From positions 1,302,001 through 1,366,000 of the forward strand of contig NW_026063240.1 in the NCBI RefSeq assembly GCF_024362695.1: 64,000 nt of DNA, written 5' to 3'. Shown here piece after piece: positions 54,559 to 64,000 of this stretch. A model generated the notes under the pieces. That model was not told the origin of the DNA, ran no database searches, and worked only from the letters and a program-made list of their open reading frames with translations. Each line of letters starts with the position of its first letter. The stretch's first letter is position 1. This DNA is from Pectinophora gossypiella. Taxonomy: Eukaryota > Arthropoda > Insecta > Lepidoptera > Gelechiidae. The position numbers and the translations under genes were made by a program.

Positions 54559-54639
54559 GCGCATTTTTTGAAAATTTTGAAGTGAACCTAAGCACCTGAA
54601 AAACGCTTAGGTTCACTTCAAAATTTTCAAAAAATGCGC
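54559..54639. repeat. Perfect 35-bp inverted repeat (hairpin)
   Basis: Left arm 54559-54593 and right arm 54605-54639 are exact reverse complements over 35 bp, with an 11-nt loop (ACCTGAAAAAC). The loop phrase CACCTGAAAAACGC recurs just after the right arm, suggesting formation by template switching or local duplication-inversion. Confidence 0.97.
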
Positions 54640-55254
54640 ACCTGAAAAACGCAAAAATACAACTTCAAGGTCAAACTCAACTTCTTAAATAGAAGTCGTA
54701 CGGAGTTGGGCCTTAAACCGTTAGAAGCGCCGGAGAACATCAAAAAATCAGATGCTGACTGCAGATTTTTAGAATAAGTAGTCTTTCAGGAAATTGTATT
54801 TATGTGTATAAAATTCATGCCCTTATAACTCCGAAACTAAATTGACTACCCTTGTTTTTGACACAAATTCGGTTGCGCGCTAGCCCTATTGGCACACGCA
54901 CCAAAAATCAGATTTTTATATTTTAAACTCTCGGAGTTATAGGGGTAAAACCGTAAAAATCCTGAAATTTCAGTTTTTTAATTATAACTCGTGTGTTTTT
55001 ATTTATTTTCATTTTGTGTTTAGCCTATAAGTAGGGGCTTGTCAGGACGAATCGTCTGACACCTCGATTGTTGCTCTGGGATAGATATCTCCGGAGTTAT
55101 AGTTTTTTCAGGAAATTTGGCTATAACTCCTGAAACACCTCTAAATTCAAAATTTTTTCGCCGCAGGCACCTTTAAGCATCATATTCGAACATCTTTAAC
55201 CCAAATTCCAGGTCCCTAGCTCACCAGGGGCCGAAATTGGACAAAATCGGCCAT

Positions 55255-56090
55255 TTTGTCCGCCATTTTGGATTTTTAAAATTCAAATAGCTCCGGTGCT
55301 GTTTGTCTCAGGGCAGTGGGGTTTCCGCTAAAGGTGAGAGGGGTGGGAATCCTACCAGTTGCGGGTGGTTTCAGGCGAATCGGACACCTGAAAAATTTTC
55401 AGGCTGAAACCGGTTTCAGGAGACAGAGGAGATCGGGCCTAACCCGGGATCCAGAACCCCGTGCTTCTAGGAGCAATAGGAGCTGAGCTATTCGCCCCCA
55501 AAGTTGGACTTTGACAGCTGTGCCAGCTGTCAAACCAACTTTGACGCTCTGTAGCTCGAAAAGTACGGGGCTTGGGAGACTGCGGTTTTCTTTGCTAGGC
55601 CCAGGGGCTTCACCCCTACCCGCCCCCCGGTTTTCAGGACGATCGGCGTCCTGAAAATTTCAGGCCCTGAAACTGGTTTCAGGCGAAAGTTTAGGTCGCG
55701 CTGAGATAGGGAAGCCCAAACTCCGGTGTCGTAACCGCTATAATTGCGAAGATACAGCCTGTCAAACATTGAGTTTGACAGCTGTCAGAAAAGTTTGGGC
55801 TGCTCTAGCTCAGCTCGTTTTCGTCCGATTCGGCTGGGACCTTCTCGAGAGGTTGTCCCCTGACCTAAACTACCCCTGCAGGCTAAAAATTTTTAGCCTG
55901 AAGGCCACTTCAGTGGACAGAGAAGGTCCAGTTGAACCTACTGAGCTGAAACTCCGATATTCTAGGCCCAAAAACGGCGGAGTTACAGCCATTTGAATTG
56001 GGGTTTTGACAGATAGGCCGCCATCTTGGAGATTTTTAAACCGCGATAGCTCCGGGAATACCGCAGCTATTGGAACGCGGTTTTCACCGC
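55255..56090 (+). repeat. Diverged ~230-265-bp repeats in LINE 5' UTR
   Basis: Successive units each have a small palindrome: CCTGAAAAATTTTCAGG (near 55388), CCTGAAAATTTCAGG (near 55651), GGCTAAAAATTTTTAGCC (near 55881). They share TTTGACAGCTGTC-type blocks (near 55508, 55774, 56003) and CCGCCAT-TTGGA-ATTTTTAAA (near 55260 and 56009). Confidence 0.7.
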
Positions 56091-56479
56091 TGACTAAGCC
56101 ATTGGCAGGGCTGTCTGTCAAGGCCCCAAACCTTGCTCTACATAGAGCAGAAGTAGATTTGACTTTATCTCTGGAAACTGACCAAACACAACCGCATTTT
56201 TTCGCGGCATTGACCTTATATAGACTACTAGAGGCGTTTCCAGGGATAAACTACGGACGGGCTCTACGTAGAGTCTGTTTGAATTTGAATTTTATACAAA
56301 ACTTTAAAATATTGTCATAGACTGGTTATACTATTGTATACCACCTGTATAGTTTAACTCCCCCAAAAGTTGTAGAGTAATTGTTTGATAGGTGGGCTAT
56401 TCCCACTACCGAATCTGTCTCTACCATAGTATTTCTACATTAAATCGTTATAGCTGAGATTTGGCGACGGATATACACA

Positions 56480-56550
56480 TACATACATACCTGACATAAA
56501 CACACACACACACACACACACACGCACATATATTAACACACACGAAGAAA
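56480..56550. repeat. CATA/CA microsatellite in LINE 5' UTR
   Basis: ACATACATACATAC near 56482 followed by a (CA)n run at about 56500-56523 and a second shorter CA tract to ~56545. Confidence 0.85.
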
Positions 56551-56826
56551 CACTTACCTTACCCACTCTACATACCTGCAGTTCGGTGGACCCGGCGTTC
56601 ACGTCTTAACCAGCTGAAACCGGAACTGTAGGACTGGACCGTTGCTGTGCGACGAATACCTGAAAAAGGACAAAGCAAAATTAGACATATTTATAAATAA
56701 AAATACTATTGACTCTCTTTATTATTTTATCTTTCCTATTTACAATATCTACAACTTATACACTATTTACCGTCTCCCCTTTTGGAAACATTTTACATTT
56801 TATTGACGCGTACCCCTGCAAGTAAA

Positions 56827-58248
56827 ATGAGTTTTGGCATTAGAACCCCCGCCAAGCGCACTATGACCCAGCCGGAACCACCCAAGGCTCCCGAAAAACC
56901 GAGAGGTAGCCCTAGCTCTCAACCCAACGTCAGGTTGAGCATAGACGCCTGGGAAGCAGGCGAAATAATCAATCTTGCGCAAGCTACGACCCCCCCACAA
57001 CCAAAATCGGCAGAAGCGGCCCCCCCGAAGTCCACACAGCGTAAAAGAGCGAGAGCAGTGAAACCGTCGGACTCACCACTGCTGCCCTCTACGCCAGTCA
57101 CTAGAGCAGCCAAAGCCAGGACATGGATAACAAAGGGTAAGACATTCTTGGGCGAGCCCAAAAACATGAAGACGGAGCTCAAGAATGGTCTTATTGCTGC
57201 CCTGGATAATCTGTATCGCTGCTACAAAGAGGCAGAAGCCGATAAAACGGTGACATGGGGAACGGCTCCAATTGAAAATATTGGGGAAGAAAGAAGCAAA
57301 CAGAAGGCTGATAATGAAACGGAAAACAGGATCCTGGACAAGATCGAGGAACAGACCAGGCTTCTCCAAGAGAACAGTAGGAAGCTCGACGAGATCAGAG
57401 AGACGATGGAGAAGAAGAACGAGAACGCGGAAAGACCCTCCTACGCCAGTGTAGCTGCTGGATCGTCGAGAAGTGTGATCTCGGACAGAACCGCACTGCA
57501 CTCCGTGATTGTTACGTCGAGTAATCAAGAGGAGTCTGGCGAAGAAGTTCTGAATAGAGTGAGGAAAGCCGTCAATGCCAAAGAAGGCGGCATAGAGATA
57601 GAAAGAGTAAGGAAGGCAAAAGACAGGAAAATAATTCTAGGATGTCGAACGAAAGAAGAGAGAAACAGAGTTAAAACTAGAATAGAGAGCGCAGGCCAAC
57701 ACCTCAAAGTCGAGGAGGTGAAGAATAAGGACCCGATGATGGTCCTCCGCGGCGTCCTCCGCATTCACTCAGACGAGGAAGTGCTGGGGGCGATGCGGAA
57801 CCAGAATCGGGAGATCTTTCACGGCCTCGACGGAGAGGAAAACCGGCTGGCTATAAAATTCAGGAGGAACGCCAGAAATCCGAACACCTGTAACGTGATA
57901 GTCAGCACCTCCCCCACCATCTGGAATCGGGCAATAACCAGAGGAAGAGTGAGAGTAGACCTGCAGACGATAATAGTAGAAGACCAGTCCCCATTGGTGC
58001 AATGCACCCGCTGCCTGGGGTATGGGCACGGCCGGAGGTTCTGCAAAGAGCCGGCAGATCTCTGTAGCCACTGTGCCGGACCACATCTCCGGGCAGACTG
58101 TCCCCAACGAGTGGTGGGAGCGGCCCCAGAGTGTCGTAACTGCGTGAAGGCCGAAATAGAAAACGCGGCTCACAACGCTTTCAGCAGCCAATGTTCAGTA
58201 CGAGTGAAGTGGGATAGATTGGCTCGAGCCTCCGTAGCGTACTGCTGA
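56827..58248 (+). CDS. R1-clade LINE ORF1 (gag-like, CCHC knuckles)
   Basis: 473 residues from the ATG at 56827 (MSFGIRTPAKRTM); the frame extends to a TTG at 56782, not taken as start. The N-terminus is Pro/Ser/Lys-rich (residues ~10-100). A Glu/Arg-rich segment near residues 165-205 (ENRILDKIEEQTRLLQENSR) is a probable coiled coil, followed by a conserved R1-type central region (VEEVKNKDPMMVLRGVL, LDGEENRLAIKFRRN). Three zinc knuckles close to the C-terminus: CTRCLGYGHGRRFC, CSHCAGPHLRADC and CRNCVKAE with a distal H-C. Expected to bind LINE RNA and direct the particle to its target. No frameshift. Confidence 0.9.
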   Translation: MSFGIRTPAKRTMTQPEPPKAPEKPRGSPSSQPNVRLSIDAWEAGEIINLAQATTPPQPKSAEAAPPKSTQRKRARAVKPSDSPLLPSTPVTRAAKARTWITKGKTFLGEPKNMKTELKNGLIAALDNLYRCYKEAEADKTVTWGTAPIENIGEERSKQKADNETENRILDKIEEQTRLLQENSRKLDEIRETMEKKNENAERPSYASVAAGSSRSVISDRTALHSVIVTSSNQEESGEEVLNRVRKAVNAKEGGIEIERVRKAKDRKIILGCRTKEERNRVKTRIESAGQHLKVEEVKNKDPMMVLRGVLRIHSDEEVLGAMRNQNREIFHGLDGEENRLAIKFRRNARNPNTCNVIVSTSPTIWNRAITRGRVRVDLQTIIVEDQSPLVQCTRCLGYGHGRRFCKEPADLCSHCAGPHLRADCPQRVVGAAPECRNCVKAEIENAAHNAFSSQCSVRVKWDRLARASVAYC

Positions 58249-58327
58249 GGTTGTCCCGAAACAGATCGCGCCGTACAGGATACTTCAGGCGAACCTACAA
58301 AGGAAAAAACTGGCGACCCAGGAGCTA

Positions 58328-61300
58328 ATGATTGAGGCCAGAAAGCGCAAGGCAGCCGCAGCGCTAATCCAGGAACCCTATGTGGGTGGAGCAAAGAGGA
58401 TGAGCGGGTTTAGAGGCGTTAGAGTCTTCCAAAGTACTAGGCAAGGAGATGGGACTGTTAAGGCGGCTATAGCCGTCTTTGATCCGAATCTAAACGTGAT
58501 ACAGTACCCGCAACTCACCACAGAAAACATCGTTGTGGTGGGGATCCAAACCAGTGCCTGGAAGCTCACGCTAGTCCCGTTCTACTTCGAGCCAGACCAG
58601 CCACTAGGGCCCTATCTGGATGGCCTCAAAATGGTAGAAAGCAAAACGGGACCAAATAGGCTCATAATGGGAGGAGACGCCAACGCCTGGAGTATCTGGT
58701 GGGGGAGCAGCGAGACCAGAGAGAGAGGAGAGGAGGTGCTCGGAGCTCTCGACCAGCTCGGACTGCAGATACTCAACACAGGGGAAACTCCAACCTTCGA
58801 CGTAATCAGAGGGGGAAGACGCCTCACCAGCTGCGTCGACATTACGGCCTGCTCAGCGGACATGCTGGCTGTCACAAACAGATGGAGAGTGGTTGAAGAC
58901 ATGGTCAGTTCGGACCACAACGGCGTGGAGTTTCTTATTAATCTGGAAAAATCTAGGGGTGTGTGTGTACATAGAACTACTAGAGTTTTCAATACCAAAA
59001 AAGCTGATTGGGGCCAATTTCGTGCGAAATTGGCCCAAATCATGCTGGAGCAAAACGTAACAGTAGAACAAGTAAATAATATCGACAACACAAGCAAAAT
59101 TGACCACATCGTACATAAAATAACAGCAGCAGCAATTGAGGCAGGCACACACACAATACCGAAAAAGAGGAGTACAGAAAAACTTACCATGCCGTGGTGG
59201 TCGGAAAAACTAGCCAACCTGAAGAAAGAAGTGGCCACGAAGAAGCGAAGAATCCGTTGCGCAGCGCCAATCAGGAAACCGAAGGTTGTCGAGGAGTACC
59301 TGAAACACAAAGAAAAGTATGAGTTAGAAGTAGTCCAAGCACAGGTCGAGAGTTGGAAGGATTTCTGTGGAAAGCAGGACAGAGAGGGGATGTGGGAGGG
59401 CATCTACAGAGTGATAGGGAGAACAACAAAAAGGGAAGAGGACGTGCCATTGTTGAAGGGTGACGAGGTTCTGGACGCGGAAGAATCCGCGAAATACCTC
59501 GCAGAGACCTTCTACCCTAGAGATAGATTGGAGGAAGATACTGAGGCACACAGAGAAGTGAGGATTATGGCGGACAGACTGAATAAGGGGGATCAAGATG
59601 GACCTTGTGACCCCCCGTTCACAATGGAAGAACTGACTAGGGCCGTCAAATCATTCAACCCCAAGAAAGCTCCGGGCTCCGATGGGTTGACAGCGGATAT
59701 ATGGGACCACCTAATTAGCAATGACCCAATTATCATCTTGCATTTGATGAACAAATGCCTGGCGCATCAGTACTTCCCACGGGAGTGGAAGGAGGCGACG
59801 GTTATTGTGCTTCGTAAACCCGGCAAAGAAAGGTATGATTCCCCCAAATCCTACAGGCCGATTGGGCTTTTGCCTGTGTTGGGGAAAATCTATGAAAAGA
59901 TGATCGTGGCCCGACTCAAGTTCCACTTACTGCCGAAGATGAGTACTCGCCAGTACGGCTTTATGCCCCAAAAGAGCACCGAAGACTCCCTCTATACGCT
60001 GATGAAGCACATAACATCCAGACTCGAGGAGAAGAAAATGATAACCCTCGTGTCTCTGGACATAGAGGGAGCTTTCGACAGTGCATGGTGGCCGAAGATC
60101 AAGGTACGACTGGCTGAGGAAGGGTGTCCGGCAAACTTGAGGAGGGTCGTTGAGAGTTATTTGAGCGAAAGAACGGTGAGCGTAAGGTACGGGGGTGCGG
60201 AGCACAAAGCCAGAACCGAAAAGGGATGCGTGCAGGGGTCAATAGGTGGTCCCATATTGTGGAATCTTCTGCTGGACCCTCTGTTGAAAGGGTTGGAAGA
60301 GCGAGGTCATACATGCCAGGCCTTCGCCGACGACGTCGTAATAGTGGTAGACGGATACACTGCACAGGACATACAAAGACATGCCAATGCCGCACTCGAA
60401 TATGTTCGGGTGTGGGGGGTCATGAATAAGCTCAAATTTGCACCGCATAAGACCAGCGCAATGCTGGTGACGCGGAAGCTTAAGCATGACACCCCACACC
60501 TGAACATGGGAGGGATCGACATTGGCATGTCCAAACAGATCAAACTCCTGGGCCTCACTATTGACGCCCGGCTCACATTCAACACACACGTCGCCAATGT
60601 TTGCAGTAAAGCTGTTAACGTACACAAGCAGCTCTCCAGAGCCGCTAGGGTCAGCTGGGGTCTCCATCCGGAAGTAATGCGAAGCATATACACTGCGGTG
60701 GTAGAGCCTATCGTTTTGTACGCGGCAAGCGCGTGGGTGCCGGCGTCCAACAAACTGGGAGTGAAAGCTAAACTGAATAGCGTTCAGCGAGGCTTCGCCC
60801 AGAAGATGTGCCGCGCATACCGCACGGTGTCCCTGAACTCGGCACTGGTGCTGGCTGGTATACTCCCTTTGGATCTTCGGATTCGGGAGGTCGCGTCCTT
60901 GTACGAGGCCAGAAAGGGAGTATCTCATCCGGCGCTGGCGGGCGGGGAGATCGAGCGGGTTGCATCGGCACTCCAGATGTCGCACCCGGCGGAACGGAAA
61001 GCGATACAGCTGGGACACCTGGTAGACGAGGAACAATATCGGTACAACTGCGACTCCGAAGTCCGCATTTTCACGGATGGCAGCAAGATAGAGGGAAAGG
61101 TCGGAGCCGCACTATCCATATGGACTGGTGCGGCAGAGACGAAAACTCGAAAGCTTGCTTTGCCATCCTACTGCACCGTCTACCAGGCTGAGCTTCTCGC
61201 TCTCTGCGAAGCCACTCGGGAAGCTCTGAAGCGTAGAGAGACCAGTTTTGCCATTTATTGTGACTCTATGGCGGCTCTCCTTACAGTCGTGAACCCCGGA

Positions 61301-61798
61301 GCCCTCCACCCTCTTGCCGTGGAAACAAGAGACGCCATTCACTGCTGTAGCATCCAGAACAAGAGCGTCTCCTTGTTCTGGATAAAAGCTCACGCGGGGT
61401 TGGAGGGTAACGAGAGAGCCGACTCGCTCGCAAAGGAAGCCGCCTTAAAGTCCAAACGCAAGCCGGACTATGATATGTACCCGGTATCATTCGTCAAACG
61501 TTTTATCCGAATGGATACGCTTGACGAATGGAACCGGAGATACAGCACGGGGCACACAGCGTCCACCACCAAGCTGTTTTTCCCGAGTGCGGTTGAGGCG
61601 TACAGGACGGTACGCAAGCTGAGTATCACCAAGGAGTTGACCCAGGCTCTAACGGGGCACGGTGGTTTCTCTGAGTATTTGACTCGCTTCAAATGCAAAG
61701 AGAACCCAGCGTGCGCCTGCGACCCTGGCGTATCTGAAACCGTCCCCCATTTGCTGGTAGAGTGCCCCATATATGGTAAAGACAGATTCGATCTATAG
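58328..61798 (+). CDS. R1-clade LINE ORF2: endonuclease, RT, RNase H
   Basis: 1,156 residues from the first ATG, but the frame is open from 58238 and the upstream codons encode ILQANLQRKKLATQEL, conserved in R1-clade ORF2, so the real protein starts earlier without an ATG. Endonuclease: LIQEPYVGG, GGDANAWSIWWGS, SDHNGVEF. RT: KKAPGSDGLTADIW, SYRPIGLLPVLGKIYEK, QYGFMPQKSTEDSL, VSLDIEGAFDSAWW (motif A), GCVQGSIGGPILWN, CQAFADDVVIVV (catalytic). RNase H: IFTDGSKIEGKVG, YQAELLALCEA, YCDSMAAL, HAGLEGNERAD. C-terminal Cys/His motif in CACDPGVSETVPHLLVEC. No inactivating change seen. Confidence 0.92.
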   Translation: MIEARKRKAAAALIQEPYVGGAKRMSGFRGVRVFQSTRQGDGTVKAAIAVFDPNLNVIQYPQLTTENIVVVGIQTSAWKLTLVPFYFEPDQPLGPYLDGLKMVESKTGPNRLIMGGDANAWSIWWGSSETRERGEEVLGALDQLGLQILNTGETPTFDVIRGGRRLTSCVDITACSADMLAVTNRWRVVEDMVSSDHNGVEFLINLEKSRGVCVHRTTRVFNTKKADWGQFRAKLAQIMLEQNVTVEQVNNIDNTSKIDHIVHKITAAAIEAGTHTIPKKRSTEKLTMPWWSEKLANLKKEVATKKRRIRCAAPIRKPKVVEEYLKHKEKYELEVVQAQVESWKDFCGKQDREGMWEGIYRVIGRTTKREEDVPLLKGDEVLDAEESAKYLAETFYPRDRLEEDTEAHREVRIMADRLNKGDQDGPCDPPFTMEELTRAVKSFNPKKAPGSDGLTADIWDHLISNDPIIILHLMNKCLAHQYFPREWKEATVIVLRKPGKERYDSPKSYRPIGLLPVLGKIYEKMIVARLKFHLLPKMSTRQYGFMPQKSTEDSLYTLMKHITSRLEEKKMITLVSLDIEGAFDSAWWPKIKVRLAEEGCPANLRRVVESYLSERTVSVRYGGAEHKARTEKGCVQGSIGGPILWNLLLDPLLKGLEERGHTCQAFADDVVIVVDGYTAQDIQRHANAALEYVRVWGVMNKLKFAPHKTSAMLVTRKLKHDTPHLNMGGIDIGMSKQIKLLGLTIDARLTFNTHVANVCSKAVNVHKQLSRAARVSWGLHPEVMRSIYTAVVEPIVLYAASAWVPASNKLGVKAKLNSVQRGFAQKMCRAYRTVSLNSALVLAGILPLDLRIREVASLYEARKGVSHPALAGGEIERVASALQMSHPAERKAIQLGHLVDEEQYRYNCDSEVRIFTDGSKIEGKVGAALSIWTGAAETKTRKLALPSYCTVYQAELLALCEATREALKRRETSFAIYCDSMAALLTVVNPGALHPLAVETRDAIHCCSIQNKSVSLFWIKAHAGLEGNERADSLAKEAALKSKRKPDYDMYPVSFVKRFIRMDTLDEWNRRYSTGHTASTTKLFFPSAVEAYRTVRKLSITKELTQALTGHGGFSEYLTRFKCKENPACACDPGVSETVPHLLVECPIYGKDRFDL

Positions 61799-62377
61799 CA
61801 GTTAATTGGAAATAAAATTGAAATAAGTAATTTAGACCAACTTATCACCGATAAGAAAAATTATAAAGCTTTTGTTGCCTATGTAACAAAAATTGTGAAA
61901 TTAGTTAATAAGAAAAATAGTTAAAGTAAACTTGATTATATTGTATATTGTGCTAGTTATACATATAATAGTCAAATGTTAAAATAGATAGATATAAGCA
62001 ATTAGAAATAAGATTAAACATAGTGACAACTGTTTAGCATGTAAGAAATAGATTAAGAAAACATTGTATTGTCTAATAAAAATTTGGTAAAAAAAAAAAA
62101 AAAGAAAACCCCTGTGTCCAGTGTTCGTCTCCTAATAGTAATAAGAAGTAGAGTAGGGAATTAGGTATGAAAAGAATGAAAGACGATGAATGAAAGTGCG
62201 AGAGGCATAAAAGCGAGAACTGGCATGGTAATAGAGGAACAGAATGAAAGTGTGCGTAGCGTAGGGCCCCTTGCGGGCAGAATAGACATAAGAGATAGAT
62301 TGTTAACATATGTATGTGATTGATAAGGTCCCTGCCTATCCTGTGCGGCAGGGGTATTAGAAAAAAAAAAAAAAAAA
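61799..62377 (+). other. LINE 3' region with two A tracts and a stem-loop
   Basis: AATAAA at 62075-62080 is followed 9 bp later by an A15 tract (62089-62103). A further 257 bp follows, then the terminal A17 (62361-62377). The second segment has a 7-bp perfect stem CCCTGCC/GGCAGGG (62330-62336 and 62347-62353, 10-nt loop) just before the tail. This can be read as a bipartite 3' UTR or as a 3'-transduced flank. Confidence 0.75.
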
Positions 62378-63240
62378 CCAGATCCACTGGAAAACATAAA
62401 ACCATATAAAACCTAAGTTTTTGTTTAGCTCATACACGATATTATGTTTTTTGAGGAACCGTCTCATGCGAAACAGTGTTCTATTGAAAAGTATTGTAAG
62501 AAGAAATGCAAAGTACACCATTTAGCGAGACATGGCTCTAACCAGATCCACTGGAAAACATAAAACCATGTAAAACCCTAAGTTTTTGTTTAGTTCATAC
62601 ACGATATTATGTTTTTTTAGGAACCGTCTCATGCGAAACAGTGTTCTATTGAAAAGTATTGTAAGAAGAAATCCAAAAAACACCATTTAGCGTGACATGG
62701 CTCTAACCAGATCCACTGGAAAACATAAAACCATATAAAACCTAAGTTTTAGTTTAGCTCATACACGATATTATGATTTTTGAGGAACCGTCTCATGCGA
62801 AACAGTGTTCTATTGAAAAGTATTGTAAGAAGAAATGCAAAAAACACCATTTAGCGTGACATGGCTCTAACCAGATCCACTGGAAAACATGAAACAATGT
62901 AAAACCCTAAGTTTTTGTTTAGCTCGTACAAGATTTTATGTTTTTTGAGGAACCGTCTCATGCGAAACAGTGTTCTATTGAAAAGTATTGTAAGGAGAAA
63001 TGCAAAGAACACAATTTAGCGTGACATGGCTCTAACCAGATCCACTGGAAAACATAAAACCATATAAAACCTAAGTTTTAGTTTAGCTCATACACGATAT
63101 TATGTTTTTTGAGGAACCGTCTCATGCGAAACAGTGTTCTATTGAAAAGTAATGTAAGAAGAAATGCAAAGAATACTATTTAGCGTGACATAGCTCTAAC
63201 CAGATCCACCGGAAAACATAAAACCATGTAATCCCTAAGT
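62378..63240. repeat. Satellite array, continuation
   Basis: About five more ~165-bp monomers, starting with the second copy of the target duplication CCAGATCCACTGG. The last monomers are more diverged (for example TACAAGATTTTATG near 62927), and the array ends at about 63240 after ATCCCTAAG. Confidence 0.95.
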
Positions 63241-64000
63241 TTTTATTCTGCACTTACTATGTATATTATATTATCATTGTATATTCATGGTAAGTTGGAT
63301 TTACTGTAGGTTTATGCAAATTAATAACAAGCATAGTTGTTTGTTATTTGCGTCATTATAAGTAAATAAATAACGAATGTAGACTTAAAAAATAAAACGT
63401 AGGTAGTATGTTGGTTATGACTGTACACATATATGAATTAAACTATATGCAGTTACTTTCATTTCTAATAACATTTGGTGTGTTTGGTAACATTTAAAAC
63501 TGAACAATTTTACCAGAATATATAAAATATGACTCGCTTTCTATTTTTTTAACTAAAGGTGTTTTCTTTTACCTTTAAATTTTTAAGTATTTTTTTTTTG
63601 TTTTAGCCATATTTGATTTGAAAATTTGAATATCAAAGTTTCACGTTGTTAGGTAGTGCTTTCTTCTCCAATTATTGTTTTTCCAAGTAGTAGGTATTTT
63701 CTAGCAATTTCACTTTATTTAGCCTGTATACATGTATTAATTACTTTATGTATGTTTTTGTATCGATGAGTGATCATTCTTCTGTCAATACTGGTGAGAC
63801 CCGCTTGTGGGAGGCCAGAAATTAACATGATCAAATTTGTTTTTGAATTTGCTTAGAATGGTATAGAACATTCATTGTTGATTATAGGCTTTATTATTTT
63901 TACATACACCATTAAAGGTAAAGCATGGTCGTACTTAATATCCTCCTGCGGCTTAGATTTTCAAACACAATAGCGAAACAATGGGATTTGGTTTAAGGAC
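63241..64000. other. AT-rich flank, no feature recognised
   Basis: No ORF of note, repeat unit or RNA gene seen. This is the right border of the satellite array and may be unique host sequence. Confidence 0.5.

Larger units (their letters stand above)
54257..56826 (+). promoter_or_regulatory. R1-clade LINE 5' UTR
   Basis: 2.57 kb without a convincing ORF. It holds a perfect 35-bp hairpin (54559-54639), repeated TATAACTCCG-like phrases (54480-55130), diverged ~230-265-bp repeats (55255-56090) and CA-rich microsatellites (~56480-56550). LINEs carry an internal promoter at the 5' end, so this region should contain it; no specific promoter motif is claimed. YY1-type motifs occur at ~55249-55271 and 56008-56020. 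Confidence 0.6.
54257..62377 (+). mobile_element. R1-clade non-LTR retrotransposon, full length, in satellite
   Basis: 8.1-kb LINE inserted in one satellite monomer: long 5' UTR (54257-56826), ORF1 (56827-58248), ORF2 (about 58238-61798), 3' UTR and terminal poly(A) (62361-62377). ORF1 has three CCHC knuckles and ORF2 has APE-type endonuclease, RT, RNase H and a C-terminal Cys/His motif, the R1-clade arrangement (R1, TRAS, SART, Waldo and others, many target-specific). Both ORFs are open. Not assigned to a named family. Confidence 0.9.

Noticed and set aside
42081..63240. Telomeric (TTAGG)n tracts as the target of the R1-clade LINE
   Set aside because: No TTAGG array is present; both flanks are the 165-bp satellite.

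Overview
The window reads as repeat-dense eukaryotic, very probably lepidopteran, heterochromatin. Evidence: rolling-circle (Helitron-like) ends ending in CTAG next to GC-rich hairpins and GACA/GTCA microsatellites, a tRNA-headed SINE with a lepidopteran-type tail, mag-like gypsy elements with very short LTRs, RTE and CR1/Jockey-type LINEs, and an R1-clade LINE. I see no ordinary single-copy host gene. Coding capacity is almost entirely transposon-derived; the one possible host-gene trace is a set of tandem exon-like modules at 13037-13847.

1-13.9 kb: same-orientation Helitron-like elements (CTAG ends at 1271, 2892, 3704, 5024, 6042, 11458). Each carries a variable number of ~255-bp internal repeats and abuts the next through an (ATA)n linker. 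Two other CTAG-ended families start in the same kind of linker at 7773 (with ~134-bp internal repeats) and 12570. 13.9-28.3 kb: a BEL/Pao retrotransposon present as two near-identical inverted 3,046-bp arms (13896-16941 and 18554-27423) separated by a deleted RTE LINE. The right arm was later split by a 5.8-kb gypsy element (19621-25439, 144-bp LTRs, 5-bp target duplication), itself hit by a second RTE LINE with a 17-bp target duplication. A putative BEL 5' LTR lies at 27795-28315.

28.7-41.3 kb: a second inverted duplication built on a foldback element with 314-bp arms. Its centre holds a CR1/Jockey-like LINE (29889-34247) and a SINE (34834-35168). A mag-like gypsy element (36425-40976, identical 116-bp LTRs) interrupts the second foldback copy at the loop/arm junction.

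42.1-63.2 kb: a ~165-bp satellite of roughly 75-80 monomers with kilobase-scale internal duplications. Each typical monomer carries a motif matching 8 of 9 core bases of the CENP-B box. The array is interrupted once by an 8.1-kb R1-clade LINE (54257-62377) with two open ORFs, poly(A) tail and a satellite-derived target-site duplication. Its 5' UTR has a perfect 35-bp hairpin and diverged repeats; its 3' end has two A tracts, suggesting a 3' transduction. 63.2-64 kb has no recognisable feature.

Because insertions cut one another, a relative order can be read: BEL decay, BEL inverted duplication, gypsy insertion, RTE insertion; and separately foldback, duplication, gypsy insertion; and satellite, R1 insertion. 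All similarity statements are by eye.
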